From: Lentisphaerota bacterium
Lineage (GTDB): Bacteria; Verrucomicrobiota; Lentisphaeria; Victivallales; GWF2-50-93
Assembly (NCBI GenBank): GCA_025360875.1
Contig: JANYBI010000380.1
Location: 1 to 9,421, forward strand
Direction: 5' to 3'
Length of the DNA stretch: 9,421 nt
Made by a program: the position numbers and the translations under genes. The first letter of the stretch is position 1. The number at the start of each line of letters is the position of its first letter. This document shows, one piece after another, positions 1 to 7,438 of this stretch. Under the pieces are notes generated by a model. That model was not told where the DNA came from and made no database searches. It was given only the letters and a program-made list of their open reading frames with translations.

Positions 1-632
1 GGCTGCACTTCGAGATCGAGAGCCATGATGTTAGGGAGGTTTGCGAAAGGCGCAGCAGCACGCGCCAGCAGGAACGACGCCTTCCTGGGGGAAATTGCGA
101 ATATCGCAGCGAAAACAAGTATGAAAAGCATTGCCGCGGCGAAGAACGGCAGGGCCAATCTCATCGAAATCTCATTCTTCGGCCTGATCTTCCTGGCGTC
201 GTCAGTGGCAGCCTCGGCGAGAGCGTCTATAAGCTTCTGCGAACCTCGCAGGCCAGGATCATCGACGGTTGTCAGAAGCTCGACCGCGGAACTCAGGCGT
301 TCCTGCATTTCCGGATGGTGCGCCTCGATCATCTTCGCGACTCCGGCAAGCGTATATGAACGCGCCAGCGGCCTGACAAGGAAGAAATATATCGCCGCCG
401 CAGTGCATGTGTAGATCGCAACCGAAAGTATCCAGCGTGCGACCGGAGAGACTATCAGCAGGCCTGCGTCCACTCCCATGGCGAACAATATCATTCCGAC
501 GAACACGGCAAGCACGCCGCATATTCCGCGGACAAATATGACCTTCCTGCTCCTGCGCAGAAGCTGCCTCAGCGCGGCCGCTATCGGTGCCGGAATGGAT
601 TCAAGCCTTTTTTCAAGCTGTAGATTTTTCAT
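1..632 (-). CDS. Membrane protein resembling DUF4175 family, 3' end outside window
   Basis: The ATG at 632 opens a frame that stays open to the left edge (210 complete codons). The ATG overlaps the TGA of the 1070-aa gene as ATGA, so translation is probably coupled; its own Shine-Dalgarno site is weak. The product begins MKNLQLEKRLESIPAPIAAA. It has two hydrophobic segments near residues 31-62 and 67-88, then a soluble helical hairpin containing HHPEMQERLSSAVELLTT (about 105-122), and a third helix near 159-181. This layout, two helices, an 'E..HP.....RL.SAVEL' block, another helix and a large extracytoplasmic part, resembles DUF4175-type proteins that close MoxR/DUF58/VWA clusters in PVC bacteria and Bacteroidetes. 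I assign it by motif memory and position only. The function is unknown; the full family proteins are usually much longer than what is visible here. Confidence 0.75.
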   Translation of the reverse strand, partial: MKNLQLEKRLESIPAPIAAALRQLLRRSRKVIFVRGICGVLAVFVGMILFAMGVDAGLLIVSPVARWILSVAIYTCTAAAIYFFLVRPLARSYTLAGVAKMIEAHHPEMQERLSSAVELLTTVDDPGLRGSQKLIDALAEAATDDARKIRPKNEISMRLALPFFAAAMLFILVFAAIFAISPRKASFLLARAAAPFANLPNIMALDLEVQ

Positions 633-3600
633 GGCAGATTAACCCTTTTTCTTAGTACCCACTCGCCAACTGCTAGACCTATGAGCAACAACATGAACGG
701 CCAGGAATTCCAGATCGATATCTGGCGCCGCTCAGTCTGGATCAATGATGGAGGACCGAATTTCTCCACGACAGACTGCGCCATCGCAAGTTCGGCGACG
801 ATTCCGCCTGTGACAGTGGCGAGCCTGTTCAGGACGCCCATGTCCGCGGCAAGTTCGACAAGTTCGGCAGGCGATGAGCCCGCCACGCCGAATTCCGCGC
901 GGGCCGTACCCAGTTCCGCAGCCAGTTCGTCCGGAAGACCTGAACATTCAAGCTCGAGCTTGTAGTTGCCTTCAGGAAGCATGCCGATCTCGCCGGAATA
1001 TATGCCCGGGGAATTCATCTCGTAACGCAGCTTTCTCCGGGCTACTTCCTTGTCACCATTCATGACACGGACAGACGGCGACATATTTGACACAGGCGAG
1101 AAGTCCTTGCGCATGATCCTGGCGCGCACCCTCACGTTTTCACCGGGGCTGTAACGGCTCCTGTCGGCCGCGACCTTGATACATGACGAACCGAACATCA
1201 GCTTGTCGGCGGTGGCCCATCTCAGCATCTGTCCCCAGAACTTGTGATGGAACTTGTCGCCTTCCCTGTAGCGCAGGCGCCACGACTCGTCGAAAGTCAT
1301 CATCACGATCCTGCCGACAGCATAATTCTGGCAGACGATCAGGGCGTTCTCAAGTTCGAACTGACGTCTCTTCTTCATGATCTCCTCGTCCGGAACCTCG
1401 TTGGCGAAAGTGGTCTTGAGAAACGCCGGCGGATCAAATGGCAGCGCATATGCCAGAACCGCGGCTCCAGGTTTCGCAGACACGATAGGGTGTCTCCAGT
1501 ACAATGACGGGAGCTCGCTCCAGACCTTCGCGTTATCGCCGGGCTCTACGGAGAGCTTGGTCACGACATGTTCGCGTCCTTCCTGTGTCAATGCTATCCT
1601 GTAGCATTCCTCAGGAGCCTTGATGAACGGGACGTCGCTCGCCTTGAAGTTCACAGGGATCATTTCCTCCAGCGGCGAACCTGCATATGCCCGCGGCATT
1701 TTTCCGGAACCTGCGATCATCACAAGCGCCCCGCCACGTTCGGAGACAAATTTCTTGAGGGACTTCATTCCGTCCGCACCAAGCACGGCTGGATCCACAT
1801 CGCCGAGAATTATCACATCGAACTTCATCCATTCCTCCTCGTTCGCGGGGAGCATTGTGGCCTCCGGATCCTCCTGCGGCCTTGACGCCGATGCCGCAAC
1901 AGGCGTCCTGCCGGGAATGCTGTCGATCTTGTCGGGACTCATGATCACATACTGCAGGCGGACCGACTGGTCGCGGTTTGCAAACAGGTTTTTCAGGTAG
2001 CGGAACTCCCAGCGCGGATATCCTTCTATATATAGGACCTTTATGTGGTCATCGGTCACGTTCGCCGGAATTGAAAGCTCATTGTTGCCCTTTTCGACCT
2101 CTCCCTCAATCGGATCTATCTGGACCTTGTAGGCGTGATATCCTACCACCTTCGGCTTGTCCGACAGCACAACTCTCTCCCTTATCGAATCGGTTTTTAC
2201 ATCGATGCTCTTCGTATCGACTATGTTCGCACCGTCAAGCAGCTTGACTGAAACTTTCTGTCCTGAAAGGTTGTCCAGCTTGACATCGACATCCGCCTTG
2301 AAGCTGTCGTTCACGTAGAGGACGTCGGGAGCATCTGCCGAAACAACGGCGGCATCTTTTGGCGGATGCTGGCCATTTCCAAATGCCAGGGAGCATACGG
2401 GGACTCCGGCCTGACCGAGACGCGCGGCGGCGGTTTCCAGCGATTCCGAGGCGTTGTGTCTTCCATCCGAAAGCAGGAGGATTCCAGCAAGCTGACCTGA
2501 AGGTATGTCCGCAGACGCCTTTCCAAAGACCGCCGCGATATTCGTACCAAGGGATGCCGGAGAAGCCGGAGCGGCGACCTTGGCATCATCAGCACCCAAT
2601 TTGCCGGTTGCAAGTTTCTGGATGTCGAGTTCAGCGGGCGCAACTGCAAAAGTGTAAGCCTTCATCCCGTAGCTGTCCGATATCCTCTGGATCACGCTTC
2701 CGCCTTTCTTCGCGTCAGCTCCAACGGCAGGCACGGCGGCAAGGATCTTCGAAGCAAGGTCCTTCCGTTTCAAAGCGGCCAGAGCATCGACCTCCTTGCG
2801 TTCAGCTTCAGCGAGGGAATAGTACAAGGCGGTGTCAATCTCGTCTCCCAGTACCGCAGTATCCTTTTCAGACGCCTGCAATGAATCCATCGCCTTCTTC
2901 CCGTTGTCAATCAGTTTGCCATAGTCAATTTCAATCTTCTTGCTGGCGGCATCCTTTTTGCCGGCGGCCTGTATCGCCGCTTCAAGCAGCTTGATCCTCT
3001 CGTCAAGCTGGTTCAATGTCTCATTGCTGATACGTCCCGACACGGCGTTGACTCTTATCTTGACAGTATCGGCGACAGTTAAACTTTTCAACGACAGCAG
3101 ATCTGCGAACTTCGCAGACTGGGCCTTTATCGCTGAAGACATGCTCTTCGAGGAATCCAGCGCCGGCTTAAGTTTTTCCAGAATCTGGTTGGCGGAACCT
3201 GTGGATATCTGGCTCATCGCCAGCAGTCCGTCCATCTGCGCGGCGATCTCCTGGCGCGACTGGCCGAGTACTGCGACCACATCCTCGGAACGGAACGGCC
3301 GCTTCGCCTTCATGGCGGAAAGATATTCGGCAAGCCTTACCTTTTCGCCAGGCGCCATCCCAGTGTCGGCAATATCCATTGATGCGCTGTTGTCGACGGC
3401 GACGGCGACATACCTGTCTATCTTCCTGGATATCTCGAATGTCCTGACAGGCTGGCAAAGTGCGAATGTCACTAGAAGCACAAGCGTCGCACGGAGAATT
3501 TTCATCATGCGTGCTTCACGCTTTGGCGCAGTCCGGCATTCGAACGCATATAGCACGAGGACAGCCTCTGCAGACAGCGCACCTGCGAGAAGTATCGGCC

Positions 3601-3841
3601 AGACGGCCCAAGTTGTCGAAAATATCAGATGCCGCTGCAGAGCCTGTGCGGCTACGAGCAGTGCGATGAAACAGACGATGGCGCGCACTGCGGCCGGAAC
3701 CAGCCGTCTCCACAGATGCGGAGATTCCACATTCCACCTGCGCAGTCGTATCCATGCCATGAAAAGCAGTACCGCCGCCAGCCACAGGAGCAGCGTAGGC
3801 ACGCTTTCAGAGATCAGGAAATGCTGCGTCATCTCATTCAT
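629..3841 (-). CDS. Large membrane protein with split VWA and glutamine-amidotransferase-like domains
   Basis: A 1070-residue protein. Four N-terminal helices (about 15-31, 47-66, 77-100 and 114-130) are followed by a VWA fold whose first strand holds the MIDAS DNSAS (150-154). The rest of the fold, LGTNIAAVFG (431-440) and LLLSDGRHN (455-463), comes some 280 residues later. The gap is lysine- and alanine-rich and mostly helical or coiled-coil-like. Next come a beta-rich region (about 500-595) and an amidotransferase-like domain opened by VLYIEGYPRWEFRYLKN (602-618). The usual nucleophile position falls in MIAGSGK, without cysteine, so enzyme activity is unlikely. TFDESWRLRYREGDKFHHKFW (849-869) is a block I associate with large VWA/amidotransferase-like proteins of Planctomycetes and relatives. 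A beta-sandwich (about 885-985) and a C-terminal helix (1046-1061) end the protein. Both flanking genes overlap it. Its exact role is unknown; context suggests a membrane complex with the BatA-like protein. Confidence 0.88.
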   Translation of the reverse strand: MNEMTQHFLISESVPTLLLWLAAVLLFMAWIRLRRWNVESPHLWRRLVPAAVRAIVCFIALLVAAQALQRHLIFSTTWAVWPILLAGALSAEAVLVLYAFECRTAPKREARMMKILRATLVLLVTFALCQPVRTFEISRKIDRYVAVAVDNSASMDIADTGMAPGEKVRLAEYLSAMKAKRPFRSEDVVAVLGQSRQEIAAQMDGLLAMSQISTGSANQILEKLKPALDSSKSMSSAIKAQSAKFADLLSLKSLTVADTVKIRVNAVSGRISNETLNQLDERIKLLEAAIQAAGKKDAASKKIEIDYGKLIDNGKKAMDSLQASEKDTAVLGDEIDTALYYSLAEAERKEVDALAALKRKDLASKILAAVPAVGADAKKGGSVIQRISDSYGMKAYTFAVAPAELDIQKLATGKLGADDAKVAAPASPASLGTNIAAVFGKASADIPSGQLAGILLLSDGRHNASESLETAAARLGQAGVPVCSLAFGNGQHPPKDAAVVSADAPDVLYVNDSFKADVDVKLDNLSGQKVSVKLLDGANIVDTKSIDVKTDSIRERVVLSDKPKVVGYHAYKVQIDPIEGEVEKGNNELSIPANVTDDHIKVLYIEGYPRWEFRYLKNLFANRDQSVRLQYVIMSPDKIDSIPGRTPVAASASRPQEDPEATMLPANEEEWMKFDVIILGDVDPAVLGADGMKSLKKFVSERGGALVMIAGSGKMPRAYAGSPLEEMIPVNFKASDVPFIKAPEECYRIALTQEGREHVVTKLSVEPGDNAKVWSELPSLYWRHPIVSAKPGAAVLAYALPFDPPAFLKTTFANEVPDEEIMKKRRQFELENALIVCQNYAVGRIVMMTFDESWRLRYREGDKFHHKFWGQMLRWATADKLMFGSSCIKVAADRSRYSPGENVRVRARIMRKDFSPVSNMSPSVRVMNGDKEVARRKLRYEMNSPGIYSGEIGMLPEGNYKLELECSGLPDELAAELGTARAEFGVAGSSPAELVELAADMGVLNRLATVTGGIVAELAMAQSVVEKFGPPSLIQTERRQISIWNSWPFMLLLIGLAVGEWVLRKRVNLP

Positions 3842-6362
3842 TACCCATGACTCCTTTCAGATGGAAACTCTCAGGCGAATGGTTTGTCTGGTTATGGAAT
3901 TCGACGGCCTCGGCCTTGTGAAGCCTGCGGTTCGAGGCGATCCACCGTTCAAGCGCGATTTCGGCTACAAGTATGATGAGCGCCAGCGCCATCAGATATT
4001 TCCATATCTCCTTGCCGGGAACGCCTCCGGTAGTAGCGGTCAGAAGATCTTCCACGAGTTTCGGAATGAACACATCGATGCGGTCGCGCAGAGTCAGTAT
4101 CTCCTCGTCGGAAAGACGTCCCAAAGTGCTCTCTTCCGGATTCGCCAGCACTACGAACGGCATCTCCTTGAGATCCTGTCCGTCGGCGCCTTTCGGGACT
4201 TCCTTCATTGACGCTGTTATTATCCTGTAGAGCCCGGGCCAGCGGGTATCGGAACATCTTATGAGGCGGTGTCCGTCGACCTTCAGAAGTTCAGCCTTCC
4301 CTGGGCGGCCAACAGGTGTCACAACCGGAATTTCCTGGGACTTTCCCGACACGTCGGCCCTTGCCGAAGTTTTTGCGGATACGGCTTCAGGAGCGGTTCC
4401 ATCATTCATTTCGAAGAGCACTTCCGTGCCCGGTTTTATGTTCGCATCCACACCGGATGCGGATGCAAGATGATAGACCAACTCATGGATCGCAGGAACA
4501 AATATCTTCAGGGAAGGAAGGGTGCTGTCGTTACGGTCCATCGCGAAGGCTGTCATCGCCACGAAACCGCGACCGAACTTCCTCTCGGTGATGAAAGGAT
4601 CTCCTGTGTCCAGGAGGCCGCATATGTCCACTGAGCTGTCAGACTTATCAGTGCTGAGACGCCAGTACGACTGTATCAGCACCAGCGATGCGTCCGATTT
4701 GGCGGTCTCCGCACAGAGCTTCAGGGCCGGATGCGTGAATGTCTTGAGCGCAAAATGCGCCGGTGTGTCCGTAAGGTTTTTCCTGTTGCCCATTTCCGCA
4801 GGAATGAACTTCTCGCCCGATGCCGAACGGAACGCATTGAGGATTTTCGGATCGGTGCGGTCGCCGGGAGCTATCAGGAGTCCGCCACCGGTCCTCACCC
4901 TGGCAATCAGCTTCTCCGCGAGCTGCTGCGGGATCATAGGGGGATTCGCGAGGATGATGACGCGATACTTGTCAAGATCAGATTTCATCGCCGCATCCAG
5001 GCCGACAGTTTCCGGTTTGACTGGAAATGAATTGCCATTCTTGCTGTCGGCGGGATTTCCGTTGCCGGGGCACAGCGCCAGCCTTATGAATTCCGCCGAT
5101 CCGTCCATCGGACGTTTCGAAGGGGCTCCATCAATTATCAGTACCGGCAGAGTATCGATGACGTCGACAACCCTGGTCTGCAGATTGTCGACTTCCTGAT
5201 CGTCGTTGCAGGCGATTTCGCACGACACCACCTGGCGTCCGGACTTCTTGAACTTATGTTCGAACGAAACTGTCTCCGAAGCTCCGGGCGGAAGTTCCTT
5301 GAGGAATGTCTCGCGGGTGATGAGTTCGCCGTTGACCGTCAGGGAAACTGCGGCTGGCTGTATGGGCATATCTCCGCCGTTCACGACCTTTGCCTCGATC
5401 TTCACCATCTGGCCGACAACCGGCGAGGAACGCGGGAATGTAATATCGGCGACCGCCGCGTTCCTGTAAGGTTGCGGGAATGCGTATCTGCGCACAATCA
5501 CCTTTGGTCGGATCGCGGAGATGTTCAAGTTCTGCGCAAGATAGTTCCATCTCGCCTGCCCCTGTATGTCCCAGCCCGTGCTCTGCTGGTCTGTGAACAC
5601 AACTATTTTCCTTACGGGATTATGTCCTTCAGCAAGCATAGCCGATGCGGCGTTGAGCGCCTCCAGCGCGCCAAAGGATCCTCCGGCCGGCTGGAAATCC
5701 TTGTGGTTTATCATGTCGATAAGCTCCCTATGGTCGGAGGTCGGCGACTTGACCAGCGCGTACGGTACAGGTCCCGCCAGGATGAGACCGACTGCGTCGC
5801 CGGACGAGCAGTTCTTTAGAACCAGGATCGCCTCTTCCTTGGCGCGGCTGAAATTCGTGCGTCCGTCGACCATGAGCCTCATTGAATCGGAACCGTCTAT
5901 TATGAGGATTATGTCACGGTCTCCTGTCGCTGAAAGCCAGGAACGTTTCTGAAGCCAGCGTTCGGAAGCGGCGGCGGCGATTGCGAGTATCGCAGAAAGT
6001 CCGGCCGCAAGCAGCAGCCTCTTCCTGAGCTTCACAGATTTCCATACCACTGACGCGGTACCGATGCACACTGATGCCGCGGCGAGAAGAGGGATTACGA
6101 CAAGCCATGAAAGTGAAGGCTGGCTCGAAATGAACGGACGCGCCATCGCCATGACGATAAATGCGACGAGAAGGCAGCGCAGCGCGAGCAGGATGATCTC
6201 CTCGAGAAGAAGACGTTTGCGCTCGGTCTCGAGCGACGCCATCAGAAAGCGCATCGCGCCCCAGGCGACAGGACGCGCCTTGTTCCGGTTCAGCAGATGG
6301 ATAATCACCGGTACCGAGACCAGGACCAATCCCAACAGCATTGGAAATTCAAGGAATGTCAC
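3834..6362 (-). CDS. BatA-like membrane protein: BatA N-domain, VWA and amidotransferase-like domain
   Basis: An 842-residue membrane protein starting at GTG. Residues 1-75 are the BatA N-terminal domain: a first helix (LLGLVLVSVPVIIHLL), the conserved NRNKARPVAWGAMRFL stretch, and a second helix. Two more helices (about 85-108 and 116-131) precede a VWA domain (150-295) with DGSDS at 156-160 and FTDQQ at 256-260. The MIDAS threonine position reads GGSF, so serine replaces threonine. Residues about 300-400 look like a beta-sandwich (CARDB-type), and about 405-620 an amidotransferase-like fold beginning VLIIDGAPS and including TGGGLLIAPG (491-500), with no cysteine there, so probably not catalytic. 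A last helix lies near 789-807. Classical Bacteroides BatA is only about 330 residues, so this is the enlarged form seen in PVC-type genomes. Its end overlaps the next gene by 8 bp. Likely a membrane partner of the MoxR/DUF58 pair. Confidence 0.88.
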   Translation of the reverse strand: MTFLEFPMLLGLVLVSVPVIIHLLNRNKARPVAWGAMRFLMASLETERKRLLLEEIILLALRCLLVAFIVMAMARPFISSQPSLSWLVVIPLLAAASVCIGTASVVWKSVKLRKRLLLAAGLSAILAIAAAASERWLQKRSWLSATGDRDIILIIDGSDSMRLMVDGRTNFSRAKEEAILVLKNCSSGDAVGLILAGPVPYALVKSPTSDHRELIDMINHKDFQPAGGSFGALEALNAASAMLAEGHNPVRKIVVFTDQQSTGWDIQGQARWNYLAQNLNISAIRPKVIVRRYAFPQPYRNAAVADITFPRSSPVVGQMVKIEAKVVNGGDMPIQPAAVSLTVNGELITRETFLKELPPGASETVSFEHKFKKSGRQVVSCEIACNDDQEVDNLQTRVVDVIDTLPVLIIDGAPSKRPMDGSAEFIRLALCPGNGNPADSKNGNSFPVKPETVGLDAAMKSDLDKYRVIILANPPMIPQQLAEKLIARVRTGGGLLIAPGDRTDPKILNAFRSASGEKFIPAEMGNRKNLTDTPAHFALKTFTHPALKLCAETAKSDASLVLIQSYWRLSTDKSDSSVDICGLLDTGDPFITERKFGRGFVAMTAFAMDRNDSTLPSLKIFVPAIHELVYHLASASGVDANIKPGTEVLFEMNDGTAPEAVSAKTSARADVSGKSQEIPVVTPVGRPGKAELLKVDGHRLIRCSDTRWPGLYRIITASMKEVPKGADGQDLKEMPFVVLANPEESTLGRLSDEEILTLRDRIDVFIPKLVEDLLTATTGGVPGKEIWKYLMALALIILVAEIALERWIASNRRLHKAEAVEFHNQTNHSPESFHLKGVMGNE
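3851..3856 (-). promoter_or_regulatory. Ribosome binding site for the 1070-aa VWA gene
   Basis: The minus strand reads AAGGAG, nine bases before the ATG at 3841 and 18 before the next in-frame ATG at 3832. The spacing favours 3841, which starts the gene inside the last codons of the BatA-like gene. Confidence 0.65.
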
Positions 6363-7321
6363 CTGTCCCTCCTCATTCTGCCTGCGAGATATTCCAGGAG
6401 AGCTATATCGAAATCCTTCCTTGTGCTCATCGGGACATATTCGATCCGCATCTCGCCACAGCCTTTGCGGACGGCCGTCACGAATTTGCGGACCTCGTCA
6501 AGGTATGCGGCCCGGGTCGCCCTCGGATCAAGCTCGAGCCGGTTGGTGGAAAGTTCCAGATCCTCGAACATGCTCCATTTCTCAAAGGGGAAACTGAGTT
6601 CCTCTTCGGCCATCACGTGCATAAGTACGACTTCATGTTTGCGGAAACGGAAATGGTGGAGCGCCTTCAATATCTCCGCAGGATCATCGAACAGGTCTGA
6701 GATCAGGATCACGAGTCCGCGCCTTTTAATGCGTTCCGCGATGTCATGGAGGATTGGCGCGATCGATGTCTCGCCGCCTGGCTCGGTATCGTGCAGCTCC
6801 CCGAGGAGAGCCCGTAGATGGCTGGCACGGCCACGAGACGGAAGATAGCGCCGGACAGCTGTGTCGAATGTGACAAGTCCCACCGCGTCCTGCTGGTGGA
6901 TCATCAGATGGAGCATGGATGCCGCAAGATAGCGGCCGTAGTCGAATTTGCTGAGACGCCTGTTACGGCGTACAGCCGCCATAGAACCTGCATATGACAT
7001 CGAACCGGAAGCATCAAGAAGGATTGTGACCCGGAGGTTTGTCTCGTCCTCGTATTGCTTGACATAGTAGCGGTCGGATTTCCCATAGACGCGCCAGTCC
7101 AGCATGCGGATGTCGTCGCCGTTCGCATATTCGCGGTGCTCGGCAAATTCGACGGACGACCCGCGGAACGGGCTGCGGTGCCGTCCCGTCACGGAACCTT
7201 CCATCACGCCGCGGGCCAGGAAATCGAGGCGGTGGATCTTAGCAAGCGCCTCGGGATCGAGAAGCCACATGTACGGCGGTGAATTGTTTGCTGACAAAAG
7301 GGAATCCATAGAACCTTTCAT
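6359..7321 (-). CDS. DUF58 protein with VWA-type metal site
   Basis: This is a soluble protein of 320 residues with no membrane segment. The DUF58 signature is clear at residues about 51-90: SPFRGSSVEFAEHREY, then GDDIRMLDWRVYGKSDRYYVK. A VWA-like fold follows, with a complete MIDAS: DASGS (103-107), T185 in GGETS, and D209 in ISDLFDD. DUF58 proteins are the usual direct partners of MoxR ATPases and probably act as substrate adaptors at the membrane. The frame can be extended six codons to a TTG at 7339, but that codon lies in the intergenic repeat, so I use the ATG at 7321. The TGA stop overlaps the GTG start of the next gene (GTGA, 4 bp), implying translational coupling. It is separated from moxR by repeat copy A but is very likely in the same functional unit. 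Confidence 0.95.
   Translation of the reverse strand: MKGSMDSLLSANNSPPYMWLLDPEALAKIHRLDFLARGVMEGSVTGRHRSPFRGSSVEFAEHREYANGDDIRMLDWRVYGKSDRYYVKQYEDETNLRVTILLDASGSMSYAGSMAAVRRNRRLSKFDYGRYLAASMLHLMIHQQDAVGLVTFDTAVRRYLPSRGRASHLRALLGELHDTEPGGETSIAPILHDIAERIKRRGLVILISDLFDDPAEILKALHHFRFRKHEVVLMHVMAEEELSFPFEKWSMFEDLELSTNRLELDPRATRAAYLDEVRKFVTAVRKGCGEMRIEYVPMSTRKDFDIALLEYLAGRMRRDR
6367..6374 (-). promoter_or_regulatory. Ribosome binding site for the BatA-like gene
   Basis: The minus strand reads GAGGAGGG, four bases before a GTG at 6362. The site lies inside the 3' end of the DUF58 gene. It supports the GTG start, which also gives the typical BatA beginning MTFLEFPMLLG. Confidence 0.75.
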
Positions 7322-7325
7322 TAAA

Positions 7326-7331
7326 TCTTCC
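7326..7331 (-). promoter_or_regulatory. Ribosome binding site that decides the DUF58 start
   Basis: The minus strand reads GGAAGA, four bases before the ATG at 7321. It supports that ATG over a TTG codon at 7339, which lies inside repeat copy A. A later ATG at 7309, preceded by AAAGG, is a weaker alternative. Confidence 0.6.
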
Positions 7332-7334
7332 AGT

Positions 7335-7438
7335 GTCAAAGTGTCATCGTTCTTCTCTTTCGGAGAATCACTGTGTCACGGCGTCAGAGAATGCACTCTT
7401 CCTCTCTGATACTCTGACACTTTGATACTCTGACACTT
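7335..7438. repeat. Palindromic dispersed repeat, copy A (long form)
   Basis: This is a 104-bp relative of the element at 8690-8760, in the same orientation. It has the AAGTGTCA end (7339-7346), a TTCTC/GAGAA stem in the matching place (7353-7367; on the minus strand the loop is CGAAA), and a TGACACTT end (7431-7438). It is 33 bp longer than copy B: 32 bp come from two extra 16-bp units near the moxR end and 1 bp from a single indel. It begins on the last base of the moxR stop codon and stops four bases short of the DUF58 ribosome binding site, so it makes up most of the spacer between the two genes. Its hairpin could affect processing or read-through between moxR and the downstream genes, which is inference. 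Confidence 0.75.
7407..7438. repeat. Exact 16-bp tandem duplication
   Basis: TGATACTCTGACACTT occurs twice back to back (7407-7422 and 7423-7438) with no mismatch. Each unit consists of two related octamers, TGATACTC and TGACACTT. The second unit includes the last base of the moxR stop codon. Identical adjacent copies suggest recent slippage or active turnover of this array. Confidence 0.9.

Noticed and set aside
2940..4211. A 423-codon open frame on the plus strand
   Set aside because: It lies antisense across the 1070-aa VWA gene and the end of the BatA-like gene, both with strong domain and motif support. Its serine- and alanine-rich translation shows no recognisable domain, as expected of a reverse-strand shadow in GC-rich coding DNA.
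7335..7438. CRISPR-like array in the short repeats near 7400
   Set aside because: The 16-bp units are directly adjacent with no spacers and only two exact copies, and no cas gene is present.
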